From: Candidatus Melainabacteria bacterium
Lineage (GTDB): Bacteria; Cyanobacteriota; Vampirovibrionia; LMEP-6097
Length of the DNA stretch: 64,000 nucleotides
Assembly: GCA_005110385.1 (NCBI GenBank)
Contig: DUDT01000014.1
Location: 124,001 to 188,000, forward strand
Reading direction: 5' to 3'
The position numbers and the translations under genes were made by a program. Position 1 is the first letter of the stretch; every line of letters starts with the position of its first letter. The notes under the pieces were generated by a model. That model saw nothing but the letters and a program-made list of their open reading frames with translations, did no database searches and was not told the origin of the DNA. Shown here in pieces: positions 19,441 through 29,156 of the stretch.

Positions 19441-19579
19441 ATCTCAAAGCTTGATTCTTGAAGACGCTGTGCTAGATGAGTTCTAACTTCGCAGCGCTAG
19501 GAGAAGTTTCAATTTTTTATAACAAACAGTCGAAAAATGCCAATTTAAGCATTTTTCAGCTAATACCTAAAGAAATACT

Positions 19580-20428
19580 ATGAGAAGATTAAACTTAATG
19601 CCAGAACCAAAAAAAAACCGTGAAGATTATTTACAAGATAAACCCTCAATAGAGGAAGACGAAAACGCGGAAATTGGAGTTCAGCTACACGCCCAAGAAT
19701 CAAGCGGTACAACAGATGCCATATATGACCCAACCCCAAAAGATATTACAGAACATCTTGAAGAAATAAGGAATAGACTTTTCCTAGTTCTTGGTCTTGG
19801 AGTATTAATTTTCATTATCTGCTTCAATTATTCAGAATTCTTTATAAGCCTGCTTGAAAAGCAAGCCCCACAAGGATCGAGTTTTTTCCAATTAAAGCCA
19901 GGTGAATTACTCTTTAGTAGTTTTAAAGCCTCTGGCTTTGTGAGTTTAATATTAATCAGCCCAATTATCTGCCAGCAAATCTTAGCCTTTATCAGATCTG
20001 GTCTTAAAGAAAAAGAATATAAAATATTAAAAATTATTTTCTTAAGCATACCCTTACTTTTAGTGTCTGGGATTAGCTTTGCGTATTATTTCATACTGCC
20101 TCCTCTTCTAAGCTTCCTACTCGGTTTTAACAGCACAGTGATAGAAAGCCGCTATGGTATAGAACATTTCGTAAACCTCTGCTTATCACTACTGATGATC
20201 ACTGGGATCAGTTTTCAAATTCCCATTTTAATCCTAGTTCTTAGCTTCTTTAAACTAATTACAATCAAACAACTTTTATCTATCTGGCGTTATGTTACAG
20301 TGGGAGCTTTCGTGCTTTCAGCATTCCTAACACCCACACCAGATCCTTTTACTATGTCGATTTTAGCTTTTGCTATTTTAGGGCTTTATTTTTCTACCGT
20401 GCTTACCGTTAAGATTTTTAAGATTTGA
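19580..20428 (+). CDS. tatC: Sec-independent protein translocase TatC
   Basis: 282 residues. The TatC domain starts near residue 53 with ITEHLEEIRNRL and has six membrane helices, including the conserved LSAFLTPTPDPFTM region near 250. It is the twin-arginine signal receptor in the inner membrane. No tatA lies nearby. The first about 50 residues are a cytoplasmic extension containing the peptide DENAEIGVQLHA, encoded by a half copy (19652-19694) of the palindromic element found in trmD. The first ATG or the one at codon 7 could be used. Confidence 0.92.
   Translation: MRRLNLMPEPKKNREDYLQDKPSIEEDENAEIGVQLHAQESSGTTDAIYDPTPKDITEHLEEIRNRLFLVLGLGVLIFIICFNYSEFFISLLEKQAPQGSSFFQLKPGELLFSSFKASGFVSLILISPIICQQILAFIRSGLKEKEYKILKIIFLSIPLLLVSGISFAYYFILPPLLSFLLGFNSTVIESRYGIEHFVNLCLSLLMITGISFQIPILILVLSFFKLITIKQLLSIWRYVTVGAFVLSAFLTPTPDPFTMSILAFAILGLYFSTVLTVKIFKI
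19652..19694 (+). repeat. right-half palindromic element inside tatC
   Basis: 43 bp with 40 identities to the right end of the trmD element, in the same orientation and frame relative to the host gene, so both encode NAEIGVQLHA. It ends in the terminal TTCAGCTACACGCCC arm. Confidence 0.75.
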
Positions 20429-20438
20429 GAGACCACGG

Positions 20439-21527
20439 CTAAATCAACAAATCCCCTTCCTTAAGCCTAAAACCATTCAAGCAGTCACTTGCCTTCATCT
20501 CTGCTTTACCACTAGGCTTAAGTTTATCAATCTGTAAAATTCCATCAAAAGTCTGCACCCAGATAAAACCCTCTTTATGATTCACTTTCACTATAATCCC
20601 CGGATCTGGAGACTTGAGTTCTTCGCCTGCAACAGTAGTCTCTAAAATAGCGACCTTTTCGCCCCTAAACATAAAGTAAGCCCCAGGCCAAGGATAAGTA
20701 CCTCTAACTAAATTATGGATATTCTCTGCTGAATTGGGTTTCGAGAATTTAAAAAAGGCTTGTTTAGAATTAGGTGAGCTGAAATGCAACTCTGGAGAGA
20801 AGAAATCTATTAATCCTAAATCCTTAGTCATAAATGGAGCTAATTGCTCAAAGACAGCTAGCTCCGCAAAGCCTTGCTGAACGTAGCCTTTAGAGAATCC
20901 TTGTCCTTCATTAGAGGGCTGCCCTCCAATCCCACTTTCTACATTTTTATTATTCTGCTTATTAAAATTCAACTTTAGAAGAGTGCTTAAAAGTAAATCT
21001 GCACCGAAGTGTGACATCCTTAAAGTTAATTCTTGAGCGGTTTCATTCTCCACATACAGCATCTCAGAAGAAAGCAAAACTGGACCAGTATCTACTCCAG
21101 CATCACTGAGCATAGTGGAGACCCCGATCTCCTTTTCTCCGTTAATTAGCATCCAGTTTATAGGAGCAGGCCCTCTATATTTAGGTAATAAACTAGCGTG
21201 TAAGTTAATTACCCCGAGAGGGCTTAAATTCAAATAATTTTCTTTTAAAATCTGCCCGTAAGCCACGGTGACTAAGGCGTCTGGCTTTAAATCACTTAGC
21301 GTCTTAAATAAAAGCTCATCTAGATTTAATTTCTCGGGCTGGAAAACAGGAATACCATACTTTAAAGCTATATCCTTTACTGGCGGAGCTGTTAATATCT
21401 GCTTGCGTCCTACTGGCTTATCTGGCTGAGTAATTACAGCAAGTACCTCAATATCATTAGAGTTTATAAGCAAATTCAAAGCAGGAACCGCAAATTCTGG
21501 AGTACCAAAAAATACAAGCCTCAACAT
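20439..21527 (-). CDS. fmt: methionyl-tRNA formyltransferase with an insertion
   Basis: 362 residues against about 310-320 for most Fmt. The start MLRLVFFGTPEFAVP and the catalytic region INLHASLLPKYRGPAPINW (about 105-123) are intact, and the C-terminal anticodon-side domain is present. It formylates initiator Met-tRNA. Extra residues lie between the catalytic domain helix ending LLKLNFN and the MTKDLGLIDF segment (about 185-225), including GGQPSNEGQ and YVQQGFAELA. This extra DNA contains a perfect 13-base palindrome (20914-20926), so it may be another inserted repeat. Confidence 0.93.
   Translation of the reverse strand: MLRLVFFGTPEFAVPALNLLINSNDIEVLAVITQPDKPVGRKQILTAPPVKDIALKYGIPVFQPEKLNLDELLFKTLSDLKPDALVTVAYGQILKENYLNLSPLGVINLHASLLPKYRGPAPINWMLINGEKEIGVSTMLSDAGVDTGPVLLSSEMLYVENETAQELTLRMSHFGADLLLSTLLKLNFNKQNNKNVESGIGGQPSNEGQGFSKGYVQQGFAELAVFEQLAPFMTKDLGLIDFFSPELHFSSPNSKQAFFKFSKPNSAENIHNLVRGTYPWPGAYFMFRGEKVAILETTVAGEELKSPDPGIIVKVNHKEGFIWVQTFDGILQIDKLKPSGKAEMKASDCLNGFRLKEGDLLI
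20880..20945 (-). repeat. possible second kind of in-frame insertion, inside fmt
   Basis: Additional in-frame sequence relative to the Fmt family, with the small palindrome GAGGGC-T-GCCCTC at its edge. No second copy was seen in this window, so repeat status is unproven. Confidence 0.3.
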
Positions 21528-21536
21528 ACTTAATCT

Positions 21537-21542
21537 ATAATA
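21537..21542 (-). promoter_or_regulatory. -10 box of fmt, leaderless layout
   Basis: TATTAT on the minus strand, 9 bases before the fmt start. The overlapping plus-strand TATAAT could serve the divergent TolC-like gene with a leader of about 12 bases. Confidence 0.45.
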
Positions 21543-21560
21543 GAGCTGTTAAAGCCTTTT

Positions 21561-23183
21561 ATGCTTAATTCATATAAAAAATCTAAAATTAATCAAAAAC
21601 TGAAATCAGTATCCATCAACCCTCGCCTCTCTAAAGCTGCAATATACTTAGGCTTAATACTTTTACACTGCCATCCTGTAGTAGCAGAAAACTTCGTCAA
21701 ATCTTACAAAGATGATTATCAAGAAATAGTTCCAGAGTTAAGTCTTAAAGCCGAGCTATACTCGGAACCAGAAACTCCTAGTGTCAATCTCAAATCTGAA
21801 TATGTTTTAGACAATATAGGAATAGATGATTTTTTCTATAAAGCTCACATAGAAACTAATTTCTATCCGATTAAACTTGATACTTCTTTTAAAAGCCCGA
21901 TAGAGATTGGGCTAGAAGAAATATTAGAACAGTCCATAGCAAACAATATCAATCTTAATATCGCAAGGCTAGACAGTAAAATCGCTAAATGGCAGTTCTG
22001 GAAACAGTTCTCTGACAACTTACCTGATTTTACAGTAGGACTTGGTAACAGAAATTTAGATGGAACCTTTTATCTTAACTCTAGAGTTCAGGGACAAATT
22101 AATGAAAATATCGCGAATACCTCCATGAGACTAGACTATCGGGTATTTAATGGGGGAACCACACTGTTTTTAACCCTTGCTGAAAAATTCTATAAACAAG
22201 CCACCGAATTGCAGGAACAAGAAACCTATAACAAAACACTTTTAGATTCAATACATTTTTACAATAATTTGCTTAGTTCTCAATTGAAGCTTGCAACTGG
22301 AGCCAAAGCCCTTGAAAGCATGAAAGCTAATTTAGATTTAAGTTCTAAATTTTTTAATGCTGGTACCGGTACTAAACTCGATCAGATGATAGCTGCGGCA
22401 GAATTAGCCAAATTCCAAAAGAACCTAATAGACAGTGAAGCTGCTTTCAGGACTTCTGAAATTGATTTAGCTCAACATCTCAGAATAAATTTAGATAGTG
22501 CTTTACAAATCAGAAATGAGAAAATCCGTGTCTTTAATTTAGTCCAAGAAAATTTAAGCATAGAGGAATTTCTCGAGACAGCTTTAAAAAAGAATCCACA
22601 GATTCTCAAAAGCCTTGCTATAAAAGAAGCCGCTGTGAAAGAAGGTCTATCTAAAGTCGGGAATTTATTACCAAAACTAGATATTTATGCTGATAGGAGT
22701 GGAAATGGTGGTGAGTTTAATAACCTCTTTCACACTACTACACTTGCTTTTAACGTAAATGTAAAAGTAGGAGAAAATCTCGGCTTAGGTAATTTCAGTG
22801 ATATAGCTAAAGCTAAATTAGATATAAAGAAGGCTAAGCTCGTTCTAGAACAAGAACAGACCAGAATAGAAAAAGAACTTAGAAAATCTTATATAAAATT
22901 CCAGCAAGCCAAATCTTCCATAGATGCGATTAACAAAGAGCTTGAAGCCTCAGAAGAAGCTCTTAGATTAGCTAAATTGCGTTACAGAAATGGAATCGAA
23001 GTTTTCGCTAATTTAATTCAAAAAGAGAGCAGCTATTTCAATGCCCAAAGTAAATATATAGATAGTATAAACGCCTACAACAGTTCCCAAGCGGAAATCG
23101 CCTATTTTATGGGAAGCATAAATGTCTCAGATCTGCTTAAATTAGTAGATAATCCTTTAAGCTCTGAAACAGGCCAAATGTAG
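21561..23183 (+). CDS. TolC-family outer-membrane channel protein
   Basis: 540 residues. An N-terminal hydrophobic segment (about 26-42) probably acts as a signal peptide behind an unusually long charged start. The body has the duplicated long-helix architecture of TolC (two OEP repeats, about 115-320 and 335-525), with KNPQILKSLAIKEAA and LRYRNGIEVFANLIQKESSYFNAQ near the ends. It would form the outer-membrane exit duct of an export or efflux system. No pump genes are adjacent, so its partner is unknown. Confidence 0.82.
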   Translation: MLNSYKKSKINQKLKSVSINPRLSKAAIYLGLILLHCHPVVAENFVKSYKDDYQEIVPELSLKAELYSEPETPSVNLKSEYVLDNIGIDDFFYKAHIETNFYPIKLDTSFKSPIEIGLEEILEQSIANNINLNIARLDSKIAKWQFWKQFSDNLPDFTVGLGNRNLDGTFYLNSRVQGQINENIANTSMRLDYRVFNGGTTLFLTLAEKFYKQATELQEQETYNKTLLDSIHFYNNLLSSQLKLATGAKALESMKANLDLSSKFFNAGTGTKLDQMIAAAELAKFQKNLIDSEAAFRTSEIDLAQHLRINLDSALQIRNEKIRVFNLVQENLSIEEFLETALKKNPQILKSLAIKEAAVKEGLSKVGNLLPKLDIYADRSGNGGEFNNLFHTTTLAFNVNVKVGENLGLGNFSDIAKAKLDIKKAKLVLEQEQTRIEKELRKSYIKFQQAKSSIDAINKELEASEEALRLAKLRYRNGIEVFANLIQKESSYFNAQSKYIDSINAYNSSQAEIAYFMGSINVSDLLKLVDNPLSSETGQM

Positions 23184-23235
23184 AATATTTTTAAAAATAC
23201 ACTGTACAATATGCATCAATCTCAATACTGTAACT

Positions 23236-23697
23236 TTATAATACAAGAACGTCTTGAATGATTTTTTCTTGCTCCTTGCCTTCATTTTGGGCAAGAGTGT
23301 CTAAAACCTCACCCAGTGCATTATGCACTGCATACTGGTAATTTAACTGAGAATTTCTCTGTTGAGCTGTCGTTAACTGCTCATTAATTACAGCATGATC
23401 CTGTCCATAATAACGTTTAGCCATAACGTTACCGATATAACCACCAATAGAACGACCGACCCCGAAACCAACGACAGATCCTAAGGGGCCACCAAGGGCA
23501 CCGCCAGCAATACCTAACATACCACCAATGCCCTGAGCCCTAAATCTAATCTTATCCATCTGTAATCTAACTTCACCAACTCTACGAGTTAGCTGGAAAA
23601 TATCTTGGAAATTGGCCGCCATAATATACTTATGTGCATTATCGTTATTCATATGCTGAATACGCCAGTTAATAATATTTGGTGCTTCTATCGTCAT
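23236..23697 (-). CDS. glycine-zipper protein of unknown function
   Basis: 153 residues. A central stretch (about 55-90) alternates Gly/Ala with hydrophobics (GGMLGIAGGALGGPLGSVVG), a glycine zipper that could insert in a membrane or pack helices. The flanking parts are helical and polar. No signal peptide. It follows the 92-residue gene by 42 bases and has an AGGAA site, so the pair is probably co-expressed. The function is unknown; a pore- or translocon-like role is only a guess. Confidence 0.6.
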   Translation of the reverse strand: MTIEAPNIINWRIQHMNNDNAHKYIMAANFQDIFQLTRRVGEVRLQMDKIRFRAQGIGGMLGIAGGALGGPLGSVVGFGVGRSIGGYIGNVMAKRYYGQDHAVINEQLTTAQQRNSQLNYQYAVHNALGEVLDTLAQNEGKEQEKIIQDVLVL

Positions 23698-23739
23698 CGA
23701 TTTAATTCCTAGATATTTTTAAGTCAAAAAACAAATTTA

Positions 23740-24018
23740 TTAAGATTTTTTGATTAATTCCATTTCTTTTTTGTACTGATCTTTGTCACCCTTAGCGACT
23801 TCTAACCAGAACTGCTGATTAATACGAGCAAGACCCATTAACTCACGAGTAGTACCCATGAGCTGTCTTGCAGCTTCAGAGTCACCGTTCCCGAGTATAG
23901 CCTGTTGCATTAATTGCTCAGCGAAAGCGTTATCAGAAGCTGTTTGAGTGACTAGTGAATTAGCCTCAGTCATCCGCTCTGATGCATTAACAAATGGTAC
24001 TGATGAAAATGTTGCCAT
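23740..24018 (-). CDS. small helical protein of unknown function
   Basis: 92 residues, all predicted helix, with no membrane segment. Preceded by a textbook Shine-Dalgarno (AAGGAG, 8 bases), suggesting high expression. Length, helix layout and a Trp-containing segment near the C-terminus (QQFWLEVAKGDKDQYKKE) recall the 94-residue protein at 95-379. Both are paired with one larger unknown gene. Confidence 0.6.
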   Translation of the reverse strand: MATFSSVPFVNASERMTEANSLVTQTASDNAFAEQLMQQAILGNGDSEAARQLMGTTRELMGLARINQQFWLEVAKGDKDQYKKEMELIKKS

Positions 24019-24177
24019 TATATTCTCCTTTTTTTACGAAAAACCGGACCATTTGATTTCTGGTCTTTTAAAACTCTTTTGGTTACCCTTATCTTCTGAA
24101 GGAGGTATACAAGATCTAAGTTAATTTTTGGTTAATGAATAAAAATTTAAAACAGAAAATTAATTACCACAACTACT

Positions 24178-24993
24178 TTAGCAATAAGAATTATTGATAA
24201 GCTCACCAAGACCACCAAGACCAGGAACTATATACTGAATATCAGTAAGCCCACTTTCTTCATCTAAAAATTCACCAGGAATCGCAGCTTTAGCCTTCGC
24301 AGAAGACGCCCCTCTATCCACCCTAAAAGCATAAACAATAAGATCTGGAGCTTCTGCCTTCATCTTTTTAATAAACTCTGGACTAACAACAAGGTGCAGA
24401 CTAATCAGTTTACGAGCCTTAGCCTCTCGTTTATAAAAATTAATCGCTTCTAAAAGTGAACTTCCTGTAGCCCCCATTGGATCAGGAAAAAGCACTATAG
24501 CATCTTCCACAGAACCACCAACTTTATTACCACTAAAATCCACCCCGATCACCTTCCCCTCAGCGTCGGTTTTACGAGCCATGTACATATGATCTTGCCT
24601 CACAAGATCTGGATTAAGAATAAAGTTACAAGCATCAAAACAAATCTGACTAGGTAAAGAACCAGCCCTTGCGATATTAACAGAAACTAATTTAGTATCT
24701 GGGTCTATAACAGTCCCCTCCCACTCCCCAAAAGGGCTTAAGGCTGCCATTCGCGTTTTCACCTTAGTGCTAATAGTCGGAAATTCATGGGCTATAACAT
24801 AACGTACTAACTGATAATACAGTTCCGAAACTATCTGATTAAATTCTGGCTGTTTACATTCTGCCTGAGATAACCACGCTAAGCGTGAACGGGAATAAAC
24901 ATCATCAACTATATGAAAAGCTTCACCATAATAATGAAGTAATTCTATAGAAGAATTTAAAGCATGGTGATGAACAAGCACAGGGCTAGTCAA
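24178..24993 (-). CDS. uracil phosphoribosyltransferase-like protein
   Basis: 271 residues, about 60 longer than standard Upp. It has a PRPP-binding loop in the form DPMGATGSSLLEA (about 172-184; family DPMLATGGS) and a C-terminal VPGLGGLGE corresponding to the uracil-binding end of UPRTases. It would make UMP from uracil and PRPP. The N-terminal 60 residues are an unrecognised extension. Its start overlaps the stop of the 99-residue winged-helix-like gene by 8 bases, so the two are translationally coupled. Confidence 0.75.
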   Translation of the reverse strand: MTSPVLVHHHALNSSIELLHYYGEAFHIVDDVYSRSRLAWLSQAECKQPEFNQIVSELYYQLVRYVIAHEFPTISTKVKTRMAALSPFGEWEGTVIDPDTKLVSVNIARAGSLPSQICFDACNFILNPDLVRQDHMYMARKTDAEGKVIGVDFSGNKVGGSVEDAIVLFPDPMGATGSSLLEAINFYKREAKARKLISLHLVVSPEFIKKMKAEAPDLIVYAFRVDRGASSAKAKAAIPGEFLDEESGLTDIQYIVPGLGGLGELINNSYC

Positions 24994-25285
24994 TCACAGC
25001 TCCTTCAGTACGTAACCAATCTTCAAAAGCGATAATATCAGGGATGTATAAATCACCACTATCATCATTAACGATAAAACCTTTAGTTCTCATACGATCG
25101 AAGCTCTTAGAAACCTGCTTAGCATTAACTTCTGCCATTTTAGAAATCTTCTTAGTGCTTAAAAGAGGAACTTTAGTACCTTTTTTAGTAACTACACCTT
25201 TTTGCATTACGTCTAAATAAAGTGCAAGTGCTACCCGTGCTTCTTCGCTCAAATCAATTACTGCATTATCAATAGTTTCAGACAT
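24986..25285 (-). CDS. winged-helix-like small protein
   Basis: 99 residues. The order (helix, LLSTKKISKMAEVNAKQVSKSF, then RMRTKGFIV and DLYIPD) fits a winged helix-turn-helix of the kind found at the C-terminus of Crp/Fnr regulators. The family is not certain. It is coupled to the UPRTase-like gene and could regulate it. Its promoter is an extended TGCTATCAT 9 bases before the start, with no Shine-Dalgarno. Confidence 0.5.
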   Translation of the reverse strand: MSETIDNAVIDLSEEARVALALYLDVMQKGVVTKKGTKVPLLSTKKISKMAEVNAKQVSKSFDRMRTKGFIVNDDSGDLYIPDIIAFEDWLRTEGAVID

Positions 25286-25294
25286 TTTGGGACT

Positions 25295-25300
25295 ATGATA
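25295..25300 (-). promoter_or_regulatory. extended -10 box of the winged-helix/UPRTase unit
   Basis: TGC-TATCAT on the minus strand, 9 bases before the start codon, consistent with a leaderless or nearly leaderless mRNA. Confidence 0.45.
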
Positions 25301-25329
25301 GCACAGGAAATAACTGATTGCTCAACTTT

Positions 25330-27282
25330 TTAGAACATATCCGCTGGGCCAAAGTTAAACATAAAGAATCTGGACTGAGTTAAAGCTTTAACTAAAGGGA
25401 AACCAACATCAACTCTTACTCTACCGACAAAAGGTAAGGCAACCCGAACTCCAAAACCAACAGCACAAGCACGGCTGAGCCTTTCTGTAATCTTGTTGAA
25501 AGTCACCTGACCACTCGCTAAACCAGCATCCGTAAATACGGCAAAATCGATCTTCCTAAATATCTTAATATTTTTTAGTGGTGGAACTATATTATAGATA
25601 GGTGTTCTAGCTTCTATAGTGGTGAGTGCAATAGTATTACCAAAACCAAGCTGAGAAAGAGTTCTATAGCCTCTAACTCCACCTATGCCGCCTAAACGAT
25701 AAAGATCAAAACGTGGAATACTGCCAAATAATTCATGACCCACCCTTGCATTTACAAGTAAACTACTGTCTTTTACAAGAGGAATATAACGTGAAACATT
25801 CGCCCTGAGCTTCGTATAAGAAGTGACTTCAGAGAAACCTAAGACTGGTTCGAGGATAGTATTAAATTTCCAACCATCACGAGGATTAATACGAGAATCT
25901 AATTCTTGGTAAGAATAAGAACCCCTGAAATTCCAGAAACTACCTGATATAAGCTGCTGCTGACGAATCAGACGAGCTGTTTTAAGAGCATTTTTTCTAC
26001 TAATACCCTCTTCTTTAATCAAATTTTCAACTAAATTCGGAATATATTTCTTATCATCAATCCCCTGTAAATCAATAACATTAAAACCAGTACTAGTAGA
26101 TAAATCATGTTCATCCTGCGCTCCATAGAATCTCGACAGCCCTAATCCCGCTCCGTAAGAGAGCTGCTCTGCAAAGTCAACTTGAAAACTATTACCCTGA
26201 GTATAATTCGCGTAAGCTTTAAAAGTATTTTCACTTCTCATAAAATATGGAATAGAGTAATTAGCTGCAATTCTTGTCTGAGTACCCTGCCTAAAGAAAT
26301 CTGTATCATTAAAGGATGAGTTAGAACCAATACCTGTACCAAAAGTAGCATTAACATCAAAGTTCTGACCATCACCATTAATATTGCCCACCTTCACTGA
26401 AGCATTTCCAAATACACCAGAACCTGAATTAACACCACCACCCATGCCAAGCTTAGTATTACGGTTTTCTTCTAAAAGAACTTTTAATTTATATTTTTCG
26501 CTGCCTTCTACCGCTTCGATTTCTCTTTGAACATTTTTAAAATAACCAGTCCCCTTAACGCGGCGGAAATCTTTCATGAATTTCTTTTCGTTATAAGGCT
26601 CACCCGGTTTAGTTCTAGCAACTAACCTTCTTAAATATGTTTCTTTAGTTTTACGGTTGCCTTCAAAGACAATATCCGAGAGTTCACCCTCTGCGACATA
26701 AACACTTAAGATTCCCTCTTGTTCATTCCATTTAACGTCTACGACTCTAGCTAACACAAAGCCTTCAGTAGCATACTTCTCTTCAATTTCACGCAATTTC
26801 TGAGAAGTTACCACCACACTCTGAGGTCTTCCTAAAAGATCTTTTAGAATGGCGTAAACATCAACGGTCACAGTCTCGGATTCATTACCATAGACATAAA
26901 TGTCTTTGACCATAGGGTTTTCTTTGAGAAAATAGTTTATTTCAACTCCATCTTTAACTAATACAGGCAAAGCTTCAATAGAGGATTTAACGAAATAACC
27001 AGTCTTATAAAGAGCTTCAAGGTCAGCTACTATATTCTCTCGAACGAAGTCATTACCAGATCTTGATTTTATTAGTTCTAATATTTCAGCTTCTGATATA
27101 AGGCGATTACCCTCAATACCCACTTTCAATATTTTAGGGGTCACTGAAGCAGTGCCAACAAAGCTCTCTGCTTTAATCGGTAATAAAAACAGTAAACCAG
27201 AAATCAAGTATAAAAAAGGTAGAAGGCGGTAGTAATGGCGAGTCGCACTGAAAGATTTATTATTTTTGCGAGCAGTCTGCAT
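25330..27282 (-). CDS. bamA: outer membrane protein assembly factor BamA/Omp85
   Basis: 650 residues. Signal peptide (about 19-40), three POTRA domains (about 50-290: ILKVGIEGNRLISEAEI, VKDIYVYGN, SDIVFEGNRKTKE), then a beta-barrel with the conserved GGIGGVRGY loop (about 530) and a C-terminal Phe. Three POTRAs, rather than the five of proteobacterial BamA, match cyanobacterial Omp85. It inserts beta-barrel proteins and shows the cell has an outer membrane. It follows the winged-helix gene in orientation but is divergent from leuA. Confidence 0.93.
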   Translation of the reverse strand: MQTARKNNKSFSATRHYYRLLPFLYLISGLLFLLPIKAESFVGTASVTPKILKVGIEGNRLISEAEILELIKSRSGNDFVRENIVADLEALYKTGYFVKSSIEALPVLVKDGVEINYFLKENPMVKDIYVYGNESETVTVDVYAILKDLLGRPQSVVVTSQKLREIEEKYATEGFVLARVVDVKWNEQEGILSVYVAEGELSDIVFEGNRKTKETYLRRLVARTKPGEPYNEKKFMKDFRRVKGTGYFKNVQREIEAVEGSEKYKLKVLLEENRNTKLGMGGGVNSGSGVFGNASVKVGNINGDGQNFDVNATFGTGIGSNSSFNDTDFFRQGTQTRIAANYSIPYFMRSENTFKAYANYTQGNSFQVDFAEQLSYGAGLGLSRFYGAQDEHDLSTSTGFNVIDLQGIDDKKYIPNLVENLIKEEGISRKNALKTARLIRQQQLISGSFWNFRGSYSYQELDSRINPRDGWKFNTILEPVLGFSEVTSYTKLRANVSRYIPLVKDSSLLVNARVGHELFGSIPRFDLYRLGGIGGVRGYRTLSQLGFGNTIALTTIEARTPIYNIVPPLKNIKIFRKIDFAVFTDAGLASGQVTFNKITERLSRACAVGFGVRVALPFVGRVRVDVGFPLVKALTQSRFFMFNFGPADMF

Positions 27283-27366
27283 GAAATTTAGTATTAATAG
27301 GCTGCAAATTTTCTACAACTCCCTTAATCATAATCAAGAATTGAAGAAATAGCAGAGGAAAAATTG

Positions 27367-27372
27367 TATCAT
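27367..27372 (+). promoter_or_regulatory. -10 box of leuA, leaderless layout
   Basis: TATCAT ending 8 bases before the leuA ATG; no Shine-Dalgarno at usual spacing. Confidence 0.45.
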
Positions 27373-27380
27373 TATGGAAA

Positions 27381-28988
27381 ATGTCAGATAATTCAACAAA
27401 AAAAAAGATAGACATATTCGACACCACTTTAAGAGATGGCGAACAGTCGCCTGGTGCCTCTATGAATCAAGAGGAAAAACTAGAGATAGCGAAACAGTTA
27501 GCTCAACTGAATGTAGATGTTATCGAAGCTGGTTTTCCAGTATCTAGTCAAGGTGATTTCGATTCAGTATATGCTATCGCAGAACAGGTACAGGGACCAA
27601 CTATCTGTGCTCTAGCTAGAGCCTTAGAAAAAGATATAGAAGCCGCTGCTAAAGCTTTAGCTCCAGCCAAGAAAAAAAGAATTCATACCTTTATCGCCAC
27701 CTCACCTATTCACATGGAATTTAAGCTGAAAATGAATCCAGAACAGGTTTTAGAAAAAGCTGCTGCGATGATTAAATATGCAAGGAAATTAGTAGACGAA
27801 GTAGAATTTTCAGCAGAAGATGCCTGTCGCAGTGAAAAAGATTTTTTATTTAAAATTATAGAAACAGCTATAGATGCTGGTGCCAGCATTATTAATATCC
27901 CAGATACAGTTGGGTACACTACTCCAGAAGAATTCGGAGCTTTAATCGCAGGCATTAAAGCAAATGTAACGAATATCGCTAAAGCTAAAATATCTGTTCA
28001 CTGCCATAACGACTTAGGACTAGCTGTAGCTAACAGCTTGGCTGCTGTGAAGAATGGTGCGGAGCAAGTGGAATGTACCATAAATGGTATCGGTGAAAGA
28101 GCTGGAAACGCAAGCCTAGAAGAGATAGTCATGATACTTAAGACTAGAAGTGAGTTTGGTTATTACACTGACGTGGCAACGCCACAAATTATCCGCAGCA
28201 GTAAGCTTGTCAGCAGCATTACTGGAATTATGGTTCAGCCTAATAAAGCTATAGTAGGGTCTAATGCTTTCGCTCATGAATCTGGCATACACCAAGATGG
28301 CATGCTGAAAAATAAAAAGACATATGAAATTATCGACTTAGGTGATATCGGTCTAAAAAGTACACAGTTACCGCTAGGCCCACGTTCTGGCAAACACGCT
28401 ATCAAGAGTAGATTAGAGCAATTAGGTTTTAAAACTATAGAGGGTGATGATTTACAGAAAATCTATGAACGATTCATCAGACTGGCTGACAAGAAAAAAC
28501 GTGTTGATGACCGAGATCTAATTAGTTTAGCGACTGATTTATCTATTACGATGAAAGATTCTCAGAACACCTTTAATCTATTACACGTTCAAGTTACCTG
28601 CGGCACTTCAGGCTTACCTACAGCTAGCATCTGCCTGCAAGATCAACGCGACAAAACGAATATCCTTAAAGGAGCAGCTCTAGGAACTGGTCCGGTAGAT
28701 GCAGCTTGTAAATGTATTCGTGAACTTACTAAGGCTAACTGTACGCTTACTGAATTCAGCATTAAAGCCGTTACTGAAGGTATCGATTCACTAGGTGAAG
28801 TTACCATCAGGATTATGGATAACGATTCAGGTCAGTTATTTACAGGGCATTCAGCGAAGACTGATATTTTAGTCGCTTCAGCTCATGCTTATGTAGATGC
28901 GGTGAATAAATATTTTGCGAAAAAAGGTGATATGAAATTTAATCCACAGACTTCTAATGAAGCTGAAGAAGAGAAGGCTGTTATATAA
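27381..28988 (+). CDS. leuA: 2-isopropylmalate synthase
   Basis: 535 residues, the length of the long LeuA form. The HMGL-like TIM barrel starts with [17 protein letters not shown] (about 13-28), with [10 protein letters not shown] near 208 and [12 protein letters not shown] near 298. The C-terminal allosteric domain (LeuA dimer, about 390-515) allows leucine feedback. It condenses acetyl-CoA with 2-oxoisovalerate, the first step to leucine. leuB, leuC and leuD are not in the window. Confidence 0.95.
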   Translation: MSDNSTKKKIDIFDTTLRDGEQSPGASMNQEEKLEIAKQLAQLNVDVIEAGFPVSSQGDFDSVYAIAEQVQGPTICALARALEKDIEAAAKALAPAKKKRIHTFIATSPIHMEFKLKMNPEQVLEKAAAMIKYARKLVDEVEFSAEDACRSEKDFLFKIIETAIDAGASIINIPDTVGYTTPEEFGALIAGIKANVTNIAKAKISVHCHNDLGLAVANSLAAVKNGAEQVECTINGIGERAGNASLEEIVMILKTRSEFGYYTDVATPQIIRSSKLVSSITGIMVQPNKAIVGSNAFAHESGIHQDGMLKNKKTYEIIDLGDIGLKSTQLPLGPRSGKHAIKSRLEQLGFKTIEGDDLQKIYERFIRLADKKKRVDDRDLISLATDLSITMKDSQNTFNLLHVQVTCGTSGLPTASICLQDQRDKTNILKGAALGTGPVDAACKCIRELTKANCTLTEFSIKAVTEGIDSLGEVTIRIMDNDSGQLFTGHSAKTDILVASAHAYVDAVNKYFAKKGDMKFNPQTSNEAEEEKAVI

Positions 28989-29156
28989 TAGCTTTCTCGC
29001 GAAGTTCACATTCGCTGAGATTAAGCATAGCTTTCAGATTAAATATAGGTTAAAGAACTTTCGATCAAAAAGTTTTTAGTTTTTTCATTTAAATTATATG
29101 GAGATATTCTTAATTTAGTGATTTTGATATTACAGAATCACAGGAAGGTAAAATAA

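Noticed and set aside
19450..19500. CGCTGTGCTAG..CTAACTTCGCAGCG inverted-looking stretch before tatC as another element copy
   Set aside because: Match to the other repeats is too weak by eye.
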